Of a DNA stretch of 64,000 nt, positions 1-8,185 are shown piece after piece. A program made the position numbers and the translations under genes. The stretch is taken from assembly GCF_008710745.1 (NCBI RefSeq), contig NZ_VYSA01000003.1, positions 124,001-188,000 of the forward strand, in the 5' to 3' direction. The notes below the pieces were generated by a model that was given only the letters and a program-made list of their open reading frames with translations, did not search any database and was not told the DNA's origin. Each line of letters starts with the position of its first letter. Within the stretch, counting starts at the first letter, position 1. Origin of the DNA: Microbacterium rhizomatis. GTDB taxonomy: Bacteria > Actinomycetota > Actinomycetes > Actinomycetales > Microbacteriaceae.

Positions 1-363
1 GCGTCCGCCGGACAGGACGTCGAGCGAGAGCAGCTGGCGCGCGAGCTCGAACGGCTCGTTGTAGGTCGTGTTCAGTGTGGCGACGAGCCCGACGCGCTCG
101 GTGACGGCAGCGACGGCGGCGAGCACCGAGATCGAATCGGGTCGGCCGACGACATCCAGATCGTGGATGCGACCGGCGTGCTCGCGCACCCGCAGGCCCT
201 CGGCGAGGAAGACGAAGTCGAACAGACCTCGCTCGGCCGTCCGCCCGAAATGCTCGAACGACGTGAAGTCGATCTGGCTGCCGGCCCGCGGGTCGGACCA
301 GATGGTGGTGTTGTTCACCCCGGGGAAGTGGGCGGCCAGATGCACGCGGCGCTTGGCGGTCAT
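1..363 (-). CDS. LLM-class flavin-dependent monooxygenase (NtaA/DszA-like), 3' end beyond window
   Basis: The visible 121 N-terminal residues read MTAKRRVHLAAHFPGVNNTT, then a GRTAERGLFDFVFLAEG segment and TERVGLVATLNTTYNEPF. These are hallmarks of the NtaA/SnaA/DszA/DmoA branch of bacterial luciferase-like monooxygenases, which use FMNH2 from a partner reductase to oxygenate organosulfur or amine substrates. The start ATG overlaps the stop of the upstream GNAT-monooxygenase gene by ATGA, so the two are translationally coupled. It is the most distal visible gene of the minus-strand operon. In Bacillus, relatives of this family (YtnJ/CmoJ type) act on N-acetyl-S-alkylcysteines. That substrate is an inference from context here. 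The active site and C-terminus are outside the window. Confidence 0.85.
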   Translation of the reverse strand, partial: MTAKRRVHLAAHFPGVNNTTIWSDPRAGSQIDFTSFEHFGRTAERGLFDFVFLAEGLRVREHAGRIHDLDVVGRPDSISVLAAVAAVTERVGLVATLNTTYNEPFELARQLLSLDVLSGGR

Positions 364-1772
364 GCGGTGATCCCTTCACGGACGTAGCGGCTGGCGGGCC
401 TTATGAGCCCCAGGCGATCGCGGAAGGTTCCGCCGCGGCCCGAGCCGGTGCCGCGGACGGCCTCCGCGATGTCGCGGATCTCAGCGGGGATCCGGTCGAA
501 GACGATGACCGCTCCGTCGGCGCCCGTCTCCTGTCTGATCGAGACCGCGCGCCCGGCGTCGCCGCGCGGTGAGGCCGAGGCGGGCAGCTCGACGATCACG
601 GCGACACCCTCGCGGCCGACCGCGCGCACGGCATCCCTCGCCCGCGCGACCCCCGACGCGGAGACGCGGATGACGTCGGCCCGCGCCGCGGCGACGGCCA
701 GAGCATCCTCGTCCTCGTCGTCGACCCTGAGTACGATCGGCGGCTGCCCCTGCGGGCTGCGCGGCACGATCGACGGCCCCTTGACGGAGAAGAATCGCCC
801 CACGAAATCGATGTGGTGCACGCGGTCGCGGTCGATGAAGCGGCCCGTCTCGACGTCGCGGATCTCGGCGTCGTCCTCCCAGCTGTCCCAGAGGCGGCTG
901 ACGACGTCGATGACCTCGTCGGCCTCGGCCCACAGCGTGGCGTCGTCCTCGACGCCCTTGCGTCCGAAGAGGGCGGCGATGCGAGCATCCGTCTCGACTC
1001 CCGGCTGCCACCCGGCGCGACCGCGACTGACGAAATCGAGGGTCTGGATGACCTTCGCGACGTGGAACGGCTCGGTGTGGGTCGCGGTGATGACGGGAAC
1101 GAGCACCGCGTGCCGGGTGCGGGGCGCGGCGAAGGTGGCGAGGGTGCCGGCATCCAGGAGCAGTGAGCCCTCCGGCGCGAGGTAGCCGTCGGTCAGGACG
1201 ATGAAGTCGGCGGCGTCGGCGGCGAGGATCGCCTCGATCACGTGCTGAGGGACGGCTCCGGCGTTCGCGCCGGCGGGGAGCTCGACGCCGACGATGAGGG
1301 GCTGGAGGGGCTTTGCGAAGCAGCGGCTGATCTCTCCATCGTCGGCATACGGCCCGAAGGGCGCGATCGGCGTCCAGCCCTCGCGTTCGTACAGCGCGAT
1401 CGCCTCGGGCTGCCTTGCCCCCGTCTGCAGGACGAGATCGAGGATGCCGCGGCTCCGCGCCACCTCTTCGAGCCCGGCGAGCAGCCGGGCCGCGAGCCCG
1501 GTGCGGCGATGGGTGGTCTCGATGAACACGCGCTTGACCTCGGCGTACGGGCCGGTGCGCTTGAGCGAGGCGGTTCCGACCGGCTCGTCGCCGTCGTAGG
1601 CGACGAGCGTCGCGATGACGTCGTCAACCTGCACGGGGGGCGGGGTCGTCGACCCGTCGCGCAGCAGGTCGGCGTAGCGCGGGTGCACGTCCTCGTCCAT
1701 CCGGGCGCGCAGAGCGGTCGCGGCAGCGCCGTCCCAGCTCTCTTGGACGATGCGGATGCTCGACTCGGTCAT
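360..1772 (-). CDS. GNAT acetyltransferase fused to luciferase-like monooxygenase domain
   Basis: This 470-residue protein has two parts. Residues about 1-155 are a GNAT N-acetyltransferase: the acetyl-CoA motif is around THRRTGLAARLLAGLEE, followed by a YEREGW C-terminal signature. Residues about 160-470 resemble a short LLM-class flavin monooxygenase, including the family-typical TLDFVSRGRAGWQPG segment and a late FFSVKGP motif. One uninterrupted frame joins both halves. Start ATG overlaps the stop of the upstream aminotransferase (ATGA) and its own stop overlaps the next monooxygenase start. In the Bacillus ytm and yxe operons separate GNAT and LLM proteins N-acetylate and then oxygenate S-alkylcysteines. 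Here both steps may be on one chain. The pathway assignment is inference; the domains are clear. Confidence 0.8.
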   Translation of the reverse strand: MTESSIRIVQESWDGAAATALRARMDEDVHPRYADLLRDGSTTPPPVQVDDVIATLVAYDGDEPVGTASLKRTGPYAEVKRVFIETTHRRTGLAARLLAGLEEVARSRGILDLVLQTGARQPEAIALYEREGWTPIAPFGPYADDGEISRCFAKPLQPLIVGVELPAGANAGAVPQHVIEAILAADAADFIVLTDGYLAPEGSLLLDAGTLATFAAPRTRHAVLVPVITATHTEPFHVAKVIQTLDFVSRGRAGWQPGVETDARIAALFGRKGVEDDATLWAEADEVIDVVSRLWDSWEDDAEIRDVETGRFIDRDRVHHIDFVGRFFSVKGPSIVPRSPQGQPPIVLRVDDEDEDALAVAAARADVIRVSASGVARARDAVRAVGREGVAVIVELPASASPRGDAGRAVSIRQETGADGAVIVFDRIPAEIRDIAEAVRGTGSGRGGTFRDRLGLIRPASRYVREGITA

Positions 1773-2995
1773 CGTGCGACCTCCCGGTAGGCGGCGCCGA
1801 GGCGCCGGACGCCCTCGTGGATCTGCTCGGGCGAGGCCTGCCCGAACGACGTGCGCGCGTGCCGTGCGATGTCGGCGGCATCGGCATCCCCCCCCGCGCT
1901 GCCTGCCCGGGCGGCGAATTGGCTCCCCGGCAGGATCACCACGCCCGCGCGCGCAGCGGCGGCCGCGATGTCGTCGACGCTGACTGACTCGTCGACGAAA
2001 CGGGGCCACGCGAACACGCCGCCGTCGGGGGCGCTCACCTCGATCGCGTCGCCCAGTTCGGCGCGCAGGGCGCCTTCGAGCACGACAGCTCGTTCGCGAT
2101 ACAGGGATGCTGCTGCCCCGACGAGTCCGTCGAAGAAGCTCGGCCGCGACACGAGCTCGGCGACGACGGCCTGCGTGAGCGTCGAGGCGTGCTGGTCGCC
2201 GCGGGCCCTGAGATCGAGCACACCGGGTCGCACCCACTCGGGCACGACCGCCCACCCGAGCCGGAGCCCCGGGCCGAACGTCTTCGAGAACGAGTTGACC
2301 CGGATGACCCGGTCGCTCGCGACGTCGAGGTCGGCGGGGCGTGCGCCGTGCCCGCGCAGCTCGGCATACGGGTTGTCGGAGACGACGACGAACCCGTACG
2401 TGTCGGCGAGCTCGACCAGGTGCGCGCGGCGCTCGGGCGAGAGCGTGCGACCGGTCGGGTTGTGGAAGTCGGGGACGGTGTAGAGCGCGCGGGGGCGAAG
2501 GCCCGCGCGCAGTCGCTCCTCGAGGACGTCGGTGCGGAGACCGTCGGCGTCGAGGGGGACGGGGTGGATCTCGGCCCCGGTCAGCTGCAGAGTCTTCACC
2601 GCCAGCGGGTAGACCGGGTTCTCGACGACCACGACATCAGCGGGGTCCACGGTCGCGAGGAACGACAGGCTCAGGCCGTGCAGGGCGCCGTTGGTGATGA
2701 CGACGCGGTCGGCGTCGACGCCCTCCCGCTCGGCGATCCAGGCGCGGAGGGCAGGTGACCCCTGGTGCCCCGAGTAGTCGAGGACGGCGCTGCGCGCCGG
2801 CGACTCGAGCACGACGGCGGTCGCCGCGATGAGCTCCGCCCAGGGCAGGGCCTCGGCCGCAGGCGAGCCCCCGGCGAAAGAGATCGCCGTGATCGGAGAA
2901 GCGCCCAGCACCGCGCCGAAGGCGGACGGCGACGCGAGCCCGGCCACGCGGGCGGCCAGGGCGGGTGGGGCGAGGGGGGTCAGAACGTCAGTCAT
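1769..2995 (-). CDS. PLP-dependent aminotransferase (class I/II fold)
   Basis: The 408-residue protein is a fold-type I aminotransferase. It shows the PLP-lysine motif VNSFSKTFGPGLRLGW, the aspartate region ALYTVPDFHNPTGRTLS with NPTG, and VVSDNPYAELRG. It resembles the stand-alone aminotransferase half related to MocR and 2-aminoadipate aminotransferases (LysN/PatA type). ATG at 2995 is chosen because the longer open frame upstream is proline-rich sequence overlapping the FAD dehydrogenase. It overlaps the upstream gene by 8 bp. In this operon it could convert an amino acid released by the monooxygenases, or a 2-oxo acid made by the neighbouring hydroxyacid oxidases. The substrate cannot be read from sequence. 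Confidence 0.85.
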   Translation of the reverse strand: MTDVLTPLAPPALAARVAGLASPSAFGAVLGASPITAISFAGGSPAAEALPWAELIAATAVVLESPARSAVLDYSGHQGSPALRAWIAEREGVDADRVVITNGALHGLSLSFLATVDPADVVVVENPVYPLAVKTLQLTGAEIHPVPLDADGLRTDVLEERLRAGLRPRALYTVPDFHNPTGRTLSPERRAHLVELADTYGFVVVSDNPYAELRGHGARPADLDVASDRVIRVNSFSKTFGPGLRLGWAVVPEWVRPGVLDLRARGDQHASTLTQAVVAELVSRPSFFDGLVGAAASLYRERAVVLEGALRAELGDAIEVSAPDGGVFAWPRFVDESVSVDDIAAAAARAGVVILPGSQFAARAGSAGGDADAADIARHARTSFGQASPEQIHEGVRRLGAAYREVAR

Positions 2996-4556
2996 GGGTT
3001 CTTCCGGTCGTTTCGGGGGAGCGCGGATTCGGAGAAGCGGGGTCGGGGGCCGCCGGTTGGGCTTCGGTGGCTGTTTCGGCTCCGGCGGCGTGGGCTGAGG
3101 CGGATTCCGGAACGGCACCGGGCAGGGTGGGGTCGTCATCGTGGATGCCGAGGAACCCGTCGGGCGCCAGCAGGTCGAGCGGGTCGAAGGCGCGCTTCAC
3201 CTCGCGCTGAAGCTCGATCTGCGTCGCGCCGAGCTCGTGTTCGAGCCAACCGCGCTTGAGGGACCCGATGCCGTGCTCGCCGCTGATCGTGCCGCCCATC
3301 GCGAGGGCGGCCCTGATGAGCTCGTCGGCGGCGATCGCGAGGCGGGCAGGCGGGCGGGTCTCGCCGCCACGCCGCGGTGTCGAGAAGCCGGGATGCAGGT
3401 TGCCGTCGCCGGCGTGCGCGACAGCCTGCACGGCCAGGTCGTGTCGGGTCGCGATGTCTTGGATCGTCGCGAGGATGTCGACAAGCTTCGACCGGGGGAC
3501 GGCGATGTCTTCGCCGATCGACCAGTCGTCTCCCGAATACCCCCGGCCGGTGCGGCGGAGCTCGTAGTACCACGCGCCCGCCGCGTCATCCAGCACACGG
3601 ACGGTCAGGCCGGCGGCGGCAAGGGCGTCGCCGAGAAGGTCGATCTCGACGCTCGCGCCCGGGCCGTCGGTCTGCACGAGCACGAGCCCGTCGCCGTGAC
3701 GCGCGACGAGATCCGTCCCGCTGTGGGTGTCGATGTTCTCGAGGCTCGCGCGATCGAGCAGCTCGACGCACGACGGGCGTACCCCCGAGCCCGTCACGAC
3801 GCCGACCGCGCGGCCCGCCTCGCGGAGGCTCGGCACCGACACCACCAGCGTCCGGACGTGGAGGGGCGCGGGCACGAGCCGGAGCGTGGCGCCGACGATG
3901 ATGCCGAGGGTTCCCTCCGAGCCGACGAGCAGCGACGTGAGGTCGTACCCTGTGACGCCCTTGACCGACCGGTGACCGGTCTGCACGCGGCGCCCGTCGG
4001 CCAGCACGACGTCGAGGCCGAGCACGGCATCCCGCGTCACGCCGTATTTGACGCAGCGGAGGCCGCCGGCGTTCGTCGCGATGTTGCCGCCGATCGTCGA
4101 CCACGCCGATGAGGCCGGGTCGGGCGCGTACATCAGGCCGTGCGCTCGGGCGGCCGCGTCGACGTGGTCGGTGATCGCACCAGGGCCGACGACGGCGACG
4201 TGATCGTCGACGTCGATGCGGATGCCGGTGAGGCCGGCCGTCGACAGGACGATGCCGCCCGCGGGGGCGGTCGCCGCGCCGGAGAGCCCTGTGCCCGCGC
4301 CCCGGACGACGAGCGGCACGCGGTGGCGCGTGGCCGCGCGTGCGATGGCCTGCACCTGCTCGATCGAGCGCGGTGTGACGACCGCGAAGGGCGGAGCGGC
4401 GGCGAGCGTGCGCGTGAGGTCGGACCGGTAGGAATCGATCGCGTCGGGCTCGGTGAGGATGTCGGCCGGATCGAGGGCAGCCGCGAGGTCGGCCAGGAGC
4501 TCGTGCGGGGCGATCACAGCACCGTCATCCAGAGCGGTGTCATCGACGATGGTCAT
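2988..4556 (-). CDS. FAD-binding oxidoreductase, GlcD / D-2-hydroxyacid dehydrogenase family
   Basis: The 522-residue protein has a PCMH-type FAD domain at about 35-230, with the pyrophosphate loop VRGAGTGLSGAATAPAGGIV and NIATNAGGLRCVKYG. Its C-terminal FAD-oxidase domain holds the signatures AHAGDGNLHPGF and GGTISGEHGIGSLKRGWL and ends near AFDPLDLLAPDGF. These mark glycolate oxidase GlcD and D-lactate dehydrogenase relatives that oxidise 2-hydroxy acids to 2-oxo acids. Its start overlaps by ATGA the intended stop of the damaged FMN hydroxyacid oxidase just upstream. Because that gene is frameshifted, ribosomes from it now terminate at 4540, past this start. Translational coupling is therefore altered. 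Together the pair would cover both hydroxyacid enantiomers. Confidence 0.85.
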   Translation of the reverse strand: MTIVDDTALDDGAVIAPHELLADLAAALDPADILTEPDAIDSYRSDLTRTLAAAPPFAVVTPRSIEQVQAIARAATRHRVPLVVRGAGTGLSGAATAPAGGIVLSTAGLTGIRIDVDDHVAVVGPGAITDHVDAAARAHGLMYAPDPASSAWSTIGGNIATNAGGLRCVKYGVTRDAVLGLDVVLADGRRVQTGHRSVKGVTGYDLTSLLVGSEGTLGIIVGATLRLVPAPLHVRTLVVSVPSLREAGRAVGVVTGSGVRPSCVELLDRASLENIDTHSGTDLVARHGDGLVLVQTDGPGASVEIDLLGDALAAAGLTVRVLDDAAGAWYYELRRTGRGYSGDDWSIGEDIAVPRSKLVDILATIQDIATRHDLAVQAVAHAGDGNLHPGFSTPRRGGETRPPARLAIAADELIRAALAMGGTISGEHGIGSLKRGWLEHELGATQIELQREVKRAFDPLDLLAPDGFLGIHDDDPTLPGAVPESASAHAAGAETATEAQPAAPDPASPNPRSPETTGRTHD

Positions 4557-5613
4557 GATGTCTCCTGCGGAGTCGAGGCGACCAGATCGAGGCCGACGGA
4601 TGCGATCGTGGGGGCGCCGCACAGGATGAACGCCCGTCGGACGTCTTCGACCGTCTCGCGGGCCCATCGGGCGACGCCGTCTTCGCCGTCGGCCGCGAGG
4701 GCGGTGGCGATCGGACGCCCGACGAGCACCGCGTCCGCGCCGAGCGCGAGCGCCCGGACGACGTCTTCGCCGCGGCGGATTCCGCCGTCCACGAGTACCG
4801 GCACCGCCGAGCCGACCGCGGCGACGACCTCGGGGAGCGCGGCGGCCGTGGTGATCGAGCCCGCGAGCTGGCGCCCGCCGTGGTGATCGAGCCCGCGAGC
4901 TGGCGCCCGCCGTGGTTCGACACGACGATGGCGGCGGCTCCGGCATCCACGGCTCTCTGGGCGTCGTCCGCGCGGACGACGCCCTTCACGATGACAGGGA
5001 GCCCGGTCTTCGCCGCGAGCACGCCGATGTCGGTGGGCCCGAGGTCGGTCGCGGTTCCGAGGGCTGAACCCGATGGCAGATCGGCGAAGTTCGGAGGCGG
5101 TGCGTCACCGCTGAGGATCCGCCCGAGGCCTGCGCGGAACGGGAGCGTGTTGCCCACCGCGGGATGATCGACCGTGAGCACGAGGGCGGTCGCGCCGGCC
5201 GTGACCGCCCGTGCGAGGAAGCCGTCGATCAGGGTCCGGTCGTCGGGCACGTAGACCTGCTGCCAGAACGGCCCGCTGTGCACGGCGACATCGTCGAGGG
5301 CGACGGACGAGCCCGCCGACTGGACGAGGGGGATCCCGGCGGCGCGGAGCCCGCGGGCGGTCGCGATCTCGCCGTCCGGGTAGAGCAGGCCGTGACCGGC
5401 CCAGGGCGCCGCGATGACGGGCACCGGCGAGCGCAGGCCGAATAGGTCGATGCCGAGGTCGACCGTGGTGACATCGCGCAGTACGCGTGGACGCAGCGCG
5501 ATGCCCTCCCACGCCTCGACGTTGGCCCGCACGGTCGCTCCGTCGGCGGGGCCGCCGTGGATGTAGGCCTCGATGACTTCTCGCACGTCGTCGGCTGTCG
5601 CGGTGACGCTCAT
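4553..5613 (-). pseudogene. FMN-dependent alpha-hydroxyacid oxidase, frameshifted by a 32-bp tandem duplication
   Basis: The N-terminal 240 residues are a lactate-monooxygenase/glycolate-oxidase type FMN enzyme: LRPRVLRDVTTVDLG, PVIAAPWAG, TVDHPAVG, LPVIVKGVVR and the active-site block VVSNHGGRQLAGS. Directly after SITTA the frame becomes arginine/serine-rich nonsense and runs to a stop at 4540. The missing C-terminus lies in another frame (PVLVDGGIRRGEDVVRALAL, ADAVLVGRPI, ending VASTPQETS at 4553). A 32-bp direct duplication lies at the junction. Deleting one copy gives a perfect 342-codon frame ending in an ATGA overlap with the next gene. As sequenced the enzyme lacks the FMN phosphate-binding part and should be inactive. 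An assembly or sequencing error is possible. Confidence 0.9.
4845..4916. repeat. 32-bp tandem duplication inside the FMN oxidase gene
   Basis: Positions 4845-4876 and 4877-4908 are identical, and the first 8 bases recur at 4909-4916, giving 2.25 units. The unit length of 32 is not a multiple of 3, so it shifts the frame by two bases. It falls exactly on codons for the catalytic SNHGGRQL motif. Confidence 0.95.
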
Positions 5614-7277
5614 ACTGCCGCCCCCTCGGGAAGGGCCGCGACCAGCTCGCGCGTGTAGGCGTGCTGCGGGCGCAGGAAGACATCGTCGACAGGGCCGCTC
5701 TCAACGACCTGGGCGTCCTTCAGGACGATGACCCGATCGGCGATGTGGTGGATGACGCCGAGGTCGTGCGAGACGAAGACGAGCGACGTGCCGCGCTCGG
5801 CCTGGATCTCGGCGAGCAGGTCGAGCACTTCGGCCTGCACCGAGACGTCGAGCGCGCTCGTGGGCTCGTCGCACACCAGGATCTCGGGCTCGGGCGCCAG
5901 CGCGCGGGCGATCGCGACACGCTGGCGCTGCCCGCCGGACAGCGAGCGGGGATGCCGCGACAGCACCGATTCGTCGAGTCGCACGCGATCGAGCAGTCGG
6001 ACGGCGCGGCCACGCACCTCGGCGGCGGGAAGACGCAGGTGCAGCGTCGACTCTGCGATGATCCGGCCGACGGTCCAGCGCGGGTCGAACGACGACAGCG
6101 GATCCTGCGAGATGAGCTGGACGTGACGGCGGCGCGGACGGCGCTCGCGCTCGGAGAGCGCCGTCCACGGCCGCCCGAGGATGTCGACCTCGCCGGAGTC
6201 CGGGGTGAGGAAGCCCAGGAGCAGGTTCACGACCGTGCTCTTGCCCGAACCGGATTCGCCGACGATCCCCAGCGTCTCGCCTCCGGCGACCGTGAACGAG
6301 ACGTCGTCGACCGCGACGTGACGCTCGTGGCGCCCGTCGCCGAACGACTTCGTCAGGCCACGGGCCTCGAGCACGATGCGCTCCCCGTCGACACGGCGCG
6401 ACGGGAGCGGCGCGCGCTCGCCGACGCGGGCCGCTTCGGCGGTGCGGGTCAGGCGCAGCCCGCGGGAATCGGCCGAGGGCACAGCATCCAGCAACGCGCG
6501 CGTATACGCCTCGCGAGGCGATTCGAGCACGTCACGCGTGGGACCGGATTCGACGACGACGCCGTCGCGCATCACGATGACCTGATCGGCTATGCCCGCG
6601 ACGACCGCGAGGTCGTGCGAGATCAGGAGCAGCCCCGACCCCGCGGCGACCCGGGCAGCGAGGGTGTCGAGCACCTGGGCCTGCACCGTGACGTCGAGCG
6701 CCGTCGTCGGCTCGTCGGCGATGATCAGCTGCGGCTCCGCCGCGATCGCCGAGGCGATGAGCGCCCGCTGCCGCAGGCCCCCGGATAGCTGATGCGGGTA
6801 CTGGCGGGCCCGCACCTCGGGGCGCGGCACCCCGACGTCGCCGAGCAGCTCGATCGTGCGCTCGTGCGTTCGGGTCCGCGGGACGACGCGATGCGTGTCG
6901 ATCGCCTCGCCGATCTCGGCCCCGACGGTGCGGAGCGGATCGAGAGACACGAGAGCATCCTGCAGCACCATCCCGATCCGGCCGCCTCGGACCTCGCGCC
7001 ACGCGTTCTCGGTGAAGGCCGTGGCATCGTCGCCCGTGATCTCGAGCTGTGCCGCCGTGACGCGCGAGGCGGGGCCGGCGAGCCCGAGCAGCGCGCGCGC
7101 CGTCACCGACTTGCCCGAACCCGACTCGCCGACGATCGCGACGCACTCGCCGGCGTGGACGGTGAACGATACGCCGCGCACCGCGGGAGTCCAGGTCGCA
7201 CGGCGTCCGCGACCGGACGAGAACTCGACCGTGAGGTCGCGGACCTCGACGAGGGGTGCGACGGATTCGGCGGTCAT
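5610..7277 (-). CDS. Peptide/nickel-type ABC importer, fused double ATPase (DppD-DppF)
   Basis: The 555-residue protein carries two complete ABC ATPase domains. Domain 1 (about 5-260) has Walker A GESGSGKSVTARALL, the signature LSGGLRQRALIASA and Walker B LIIADEPTTALD. Domain 2 (about 300-550) has GESGSGKSTVVNLLL, LSGGQRQRVAIARA and ILVCDEPTSALD. The family's usual separate DppD and DppF chains are thus one polypeptide, common in actinobacteria. It energises import through the two permeases encoded directly upstream. Start ATG 7277 follows the DppC stop with an ATGA overlap, and its own stop overlaps the FMN oxidase start in the same way. A longer open frame upstream is only antisense-like read-through of the permease gene. 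Confidence 0.95.
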   Translation of the reverse strand: MTAESVAPLVEVRDLTVEFSSGRGRRATWTPAVRGVSFTVHAGECVAIVGESGSGKSVTARALLGLAGPASRVTAAQLEITGDDATAFTENAWREVRGGRIGMVLQDALVSLDPLRTVGAEIGEAIDTHRVVPRTRTHERTIELLGDVGVPRPEVRARQYPHQLSGGLRQRALIASAIAAEPQLIIADEPTTALDVTVQAQVLDTLAARVAAGSGLLLISHDLAVVAGIADQVIVMRDGVVVESGPTRDVLESPREAYTRALLDAVPSADSRGLRLTRTAEAARVGERAPLPSRRVDGERIVLEARGLTKSFGDGRHERHVAVDDVSFTVAGGETLGIVGESGSGKSTVVNLLLGFLTPDSGEVDILGRPWTALSERERRPRRRHVQLISQDPLSSFDPRWTVGRIIAESTLHLRLPAAEVRGRAVRLLDRVRLDESVLSRHPRSLSGGQRQRVAIARALAPEPEILVCDEPTSALDVSVQAEVLDLLAEIQAERGTSLVFVSHDLGVIHHIADRVIVLKDAQVVESGPVDDVFLRPQHAYTRELVAALPEGAAV

Positions 7278-8185
7278 GCGTTTCTCCCATCCAGGCGCAC
7301 CTGCAGCCAGCGGCCCAGGACGGTGAAGGCGATCACCGAACCGGTGATGAAGATCCCGGGGAAGAGCCCGGCCCACCAGGCGACCCTCAGCACATCGCGG
7401 GCCTCGGCCAGCATGACCCCCCATTCCGGGATCGGCGGCTGCGGGCCGAGGCCGAGGAAGCTCAGGCCCGACACGGCGAGGATCGACGTGCCGATATCGA
7501 TCGCGGCCAGCACGGGGACGGCGGTGAGGGCGTTGGGGAGGACGTGCTCGCGCAGCACGGCCCAGCGTGAGCGCCCGTAGACGGCCGCGTGGGCGACATA
7601 GTCGGCCCTGGTGACGACGAACGTCTGGGCACGGACGATGCGTGCGTACAGCGGGATGCCGGCGATCCCGATCGCCACCGCGATGTTCCAGACGCCCGGG
7701 CCGGTGAAGGTCACGACCAGCATCGCGAGCAGGATCGCGGGAAAGGCCGAGATGACATCGAGTGAGCGCGTGAGCCCCTCGTCCATCGTGCGCCCCGTGC
7801 GGCCGGTGATGAAGGCGCCCGAGAGACCGGCCGCCATGCCGATGAGGGTGCCCAGGACGACCGAGAGGGAAGTCGCGGCCAGCCCGATCAGCACCGAGTA
7901 GCGCGCTCCGTAGGCGATGCGCGACCAGATGTCGCGCCCCAGCCGGTCGGTGCCGAACCAGTGCTCGGGTGACGGCGGCTTGAGCGATGCCGCGATATTC
8001 GTGGCGTACGGGTCGCTCGTCGCGAAGAACCCCGGCACCAGGACCAGGAGCACCAGGAGCGTGATGAACGACGTCGCCACGACCACGCGTACCGGCGGCC
8101 GAGGGCGGCGTCGCGCGGTGCGGACGACGGTCGGTGCGGGCAGAGCGGAAACCGCCTGGACGGAGGGCTCGAGGGTCGTGGTCAT
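7274..8185 (-). CDS. Peptide-type ABC importer permease (DppC-like)
   Basis: The 303-residue inner-membrane protein has the DppC/OppC layout. A short cytoplasmic N-terminus is followed by a first membrane segment (VVVATSFITLLVLLVLVPGFF), the HWFGTDRLGRDIWSR extracytoplasmic motif and a BPD_transp_1 domain with about five more helices. The EAA coupling loop is near HAAVYGRSRWAVLREHVLPN, and LGLGPQPPIPEWGVML is typical of DppC. The start ATG overlaps the stop of dppB by 4 bp. It forms the import channel with the DppB-like protein. The cargo is unknown. Within this operon a modified amino acid or small peptide is plausible. Confidence 0.95.
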   Translation of the reverse strand: MTTTLEPSVQAVSALPAPTVVRTARRRPRPPVRVVVATSFITLLVLLVLVPGFFATSDPYATNIAASLKPPSPEHWFGTDRLGRDIWSRIAYGARYSVLIGLAATSLSVVLGTLIGMAAGLSGAFITGRTGRTMDEGLTRSLDVISAFPAILLAMLVVTFTGPGVWNIAVAIGIAGIPLYARIVRAQTFVVTRADYVAHAAVYGRSRWAVLREHVLPNALTAVPVLAAIDIGTSILAVSGLSFLGLGPQPPIPEWGVMLAEARDVLRVAWWAGLFPGIFITGSVIAFTVLGRWLQVRLDGRNA

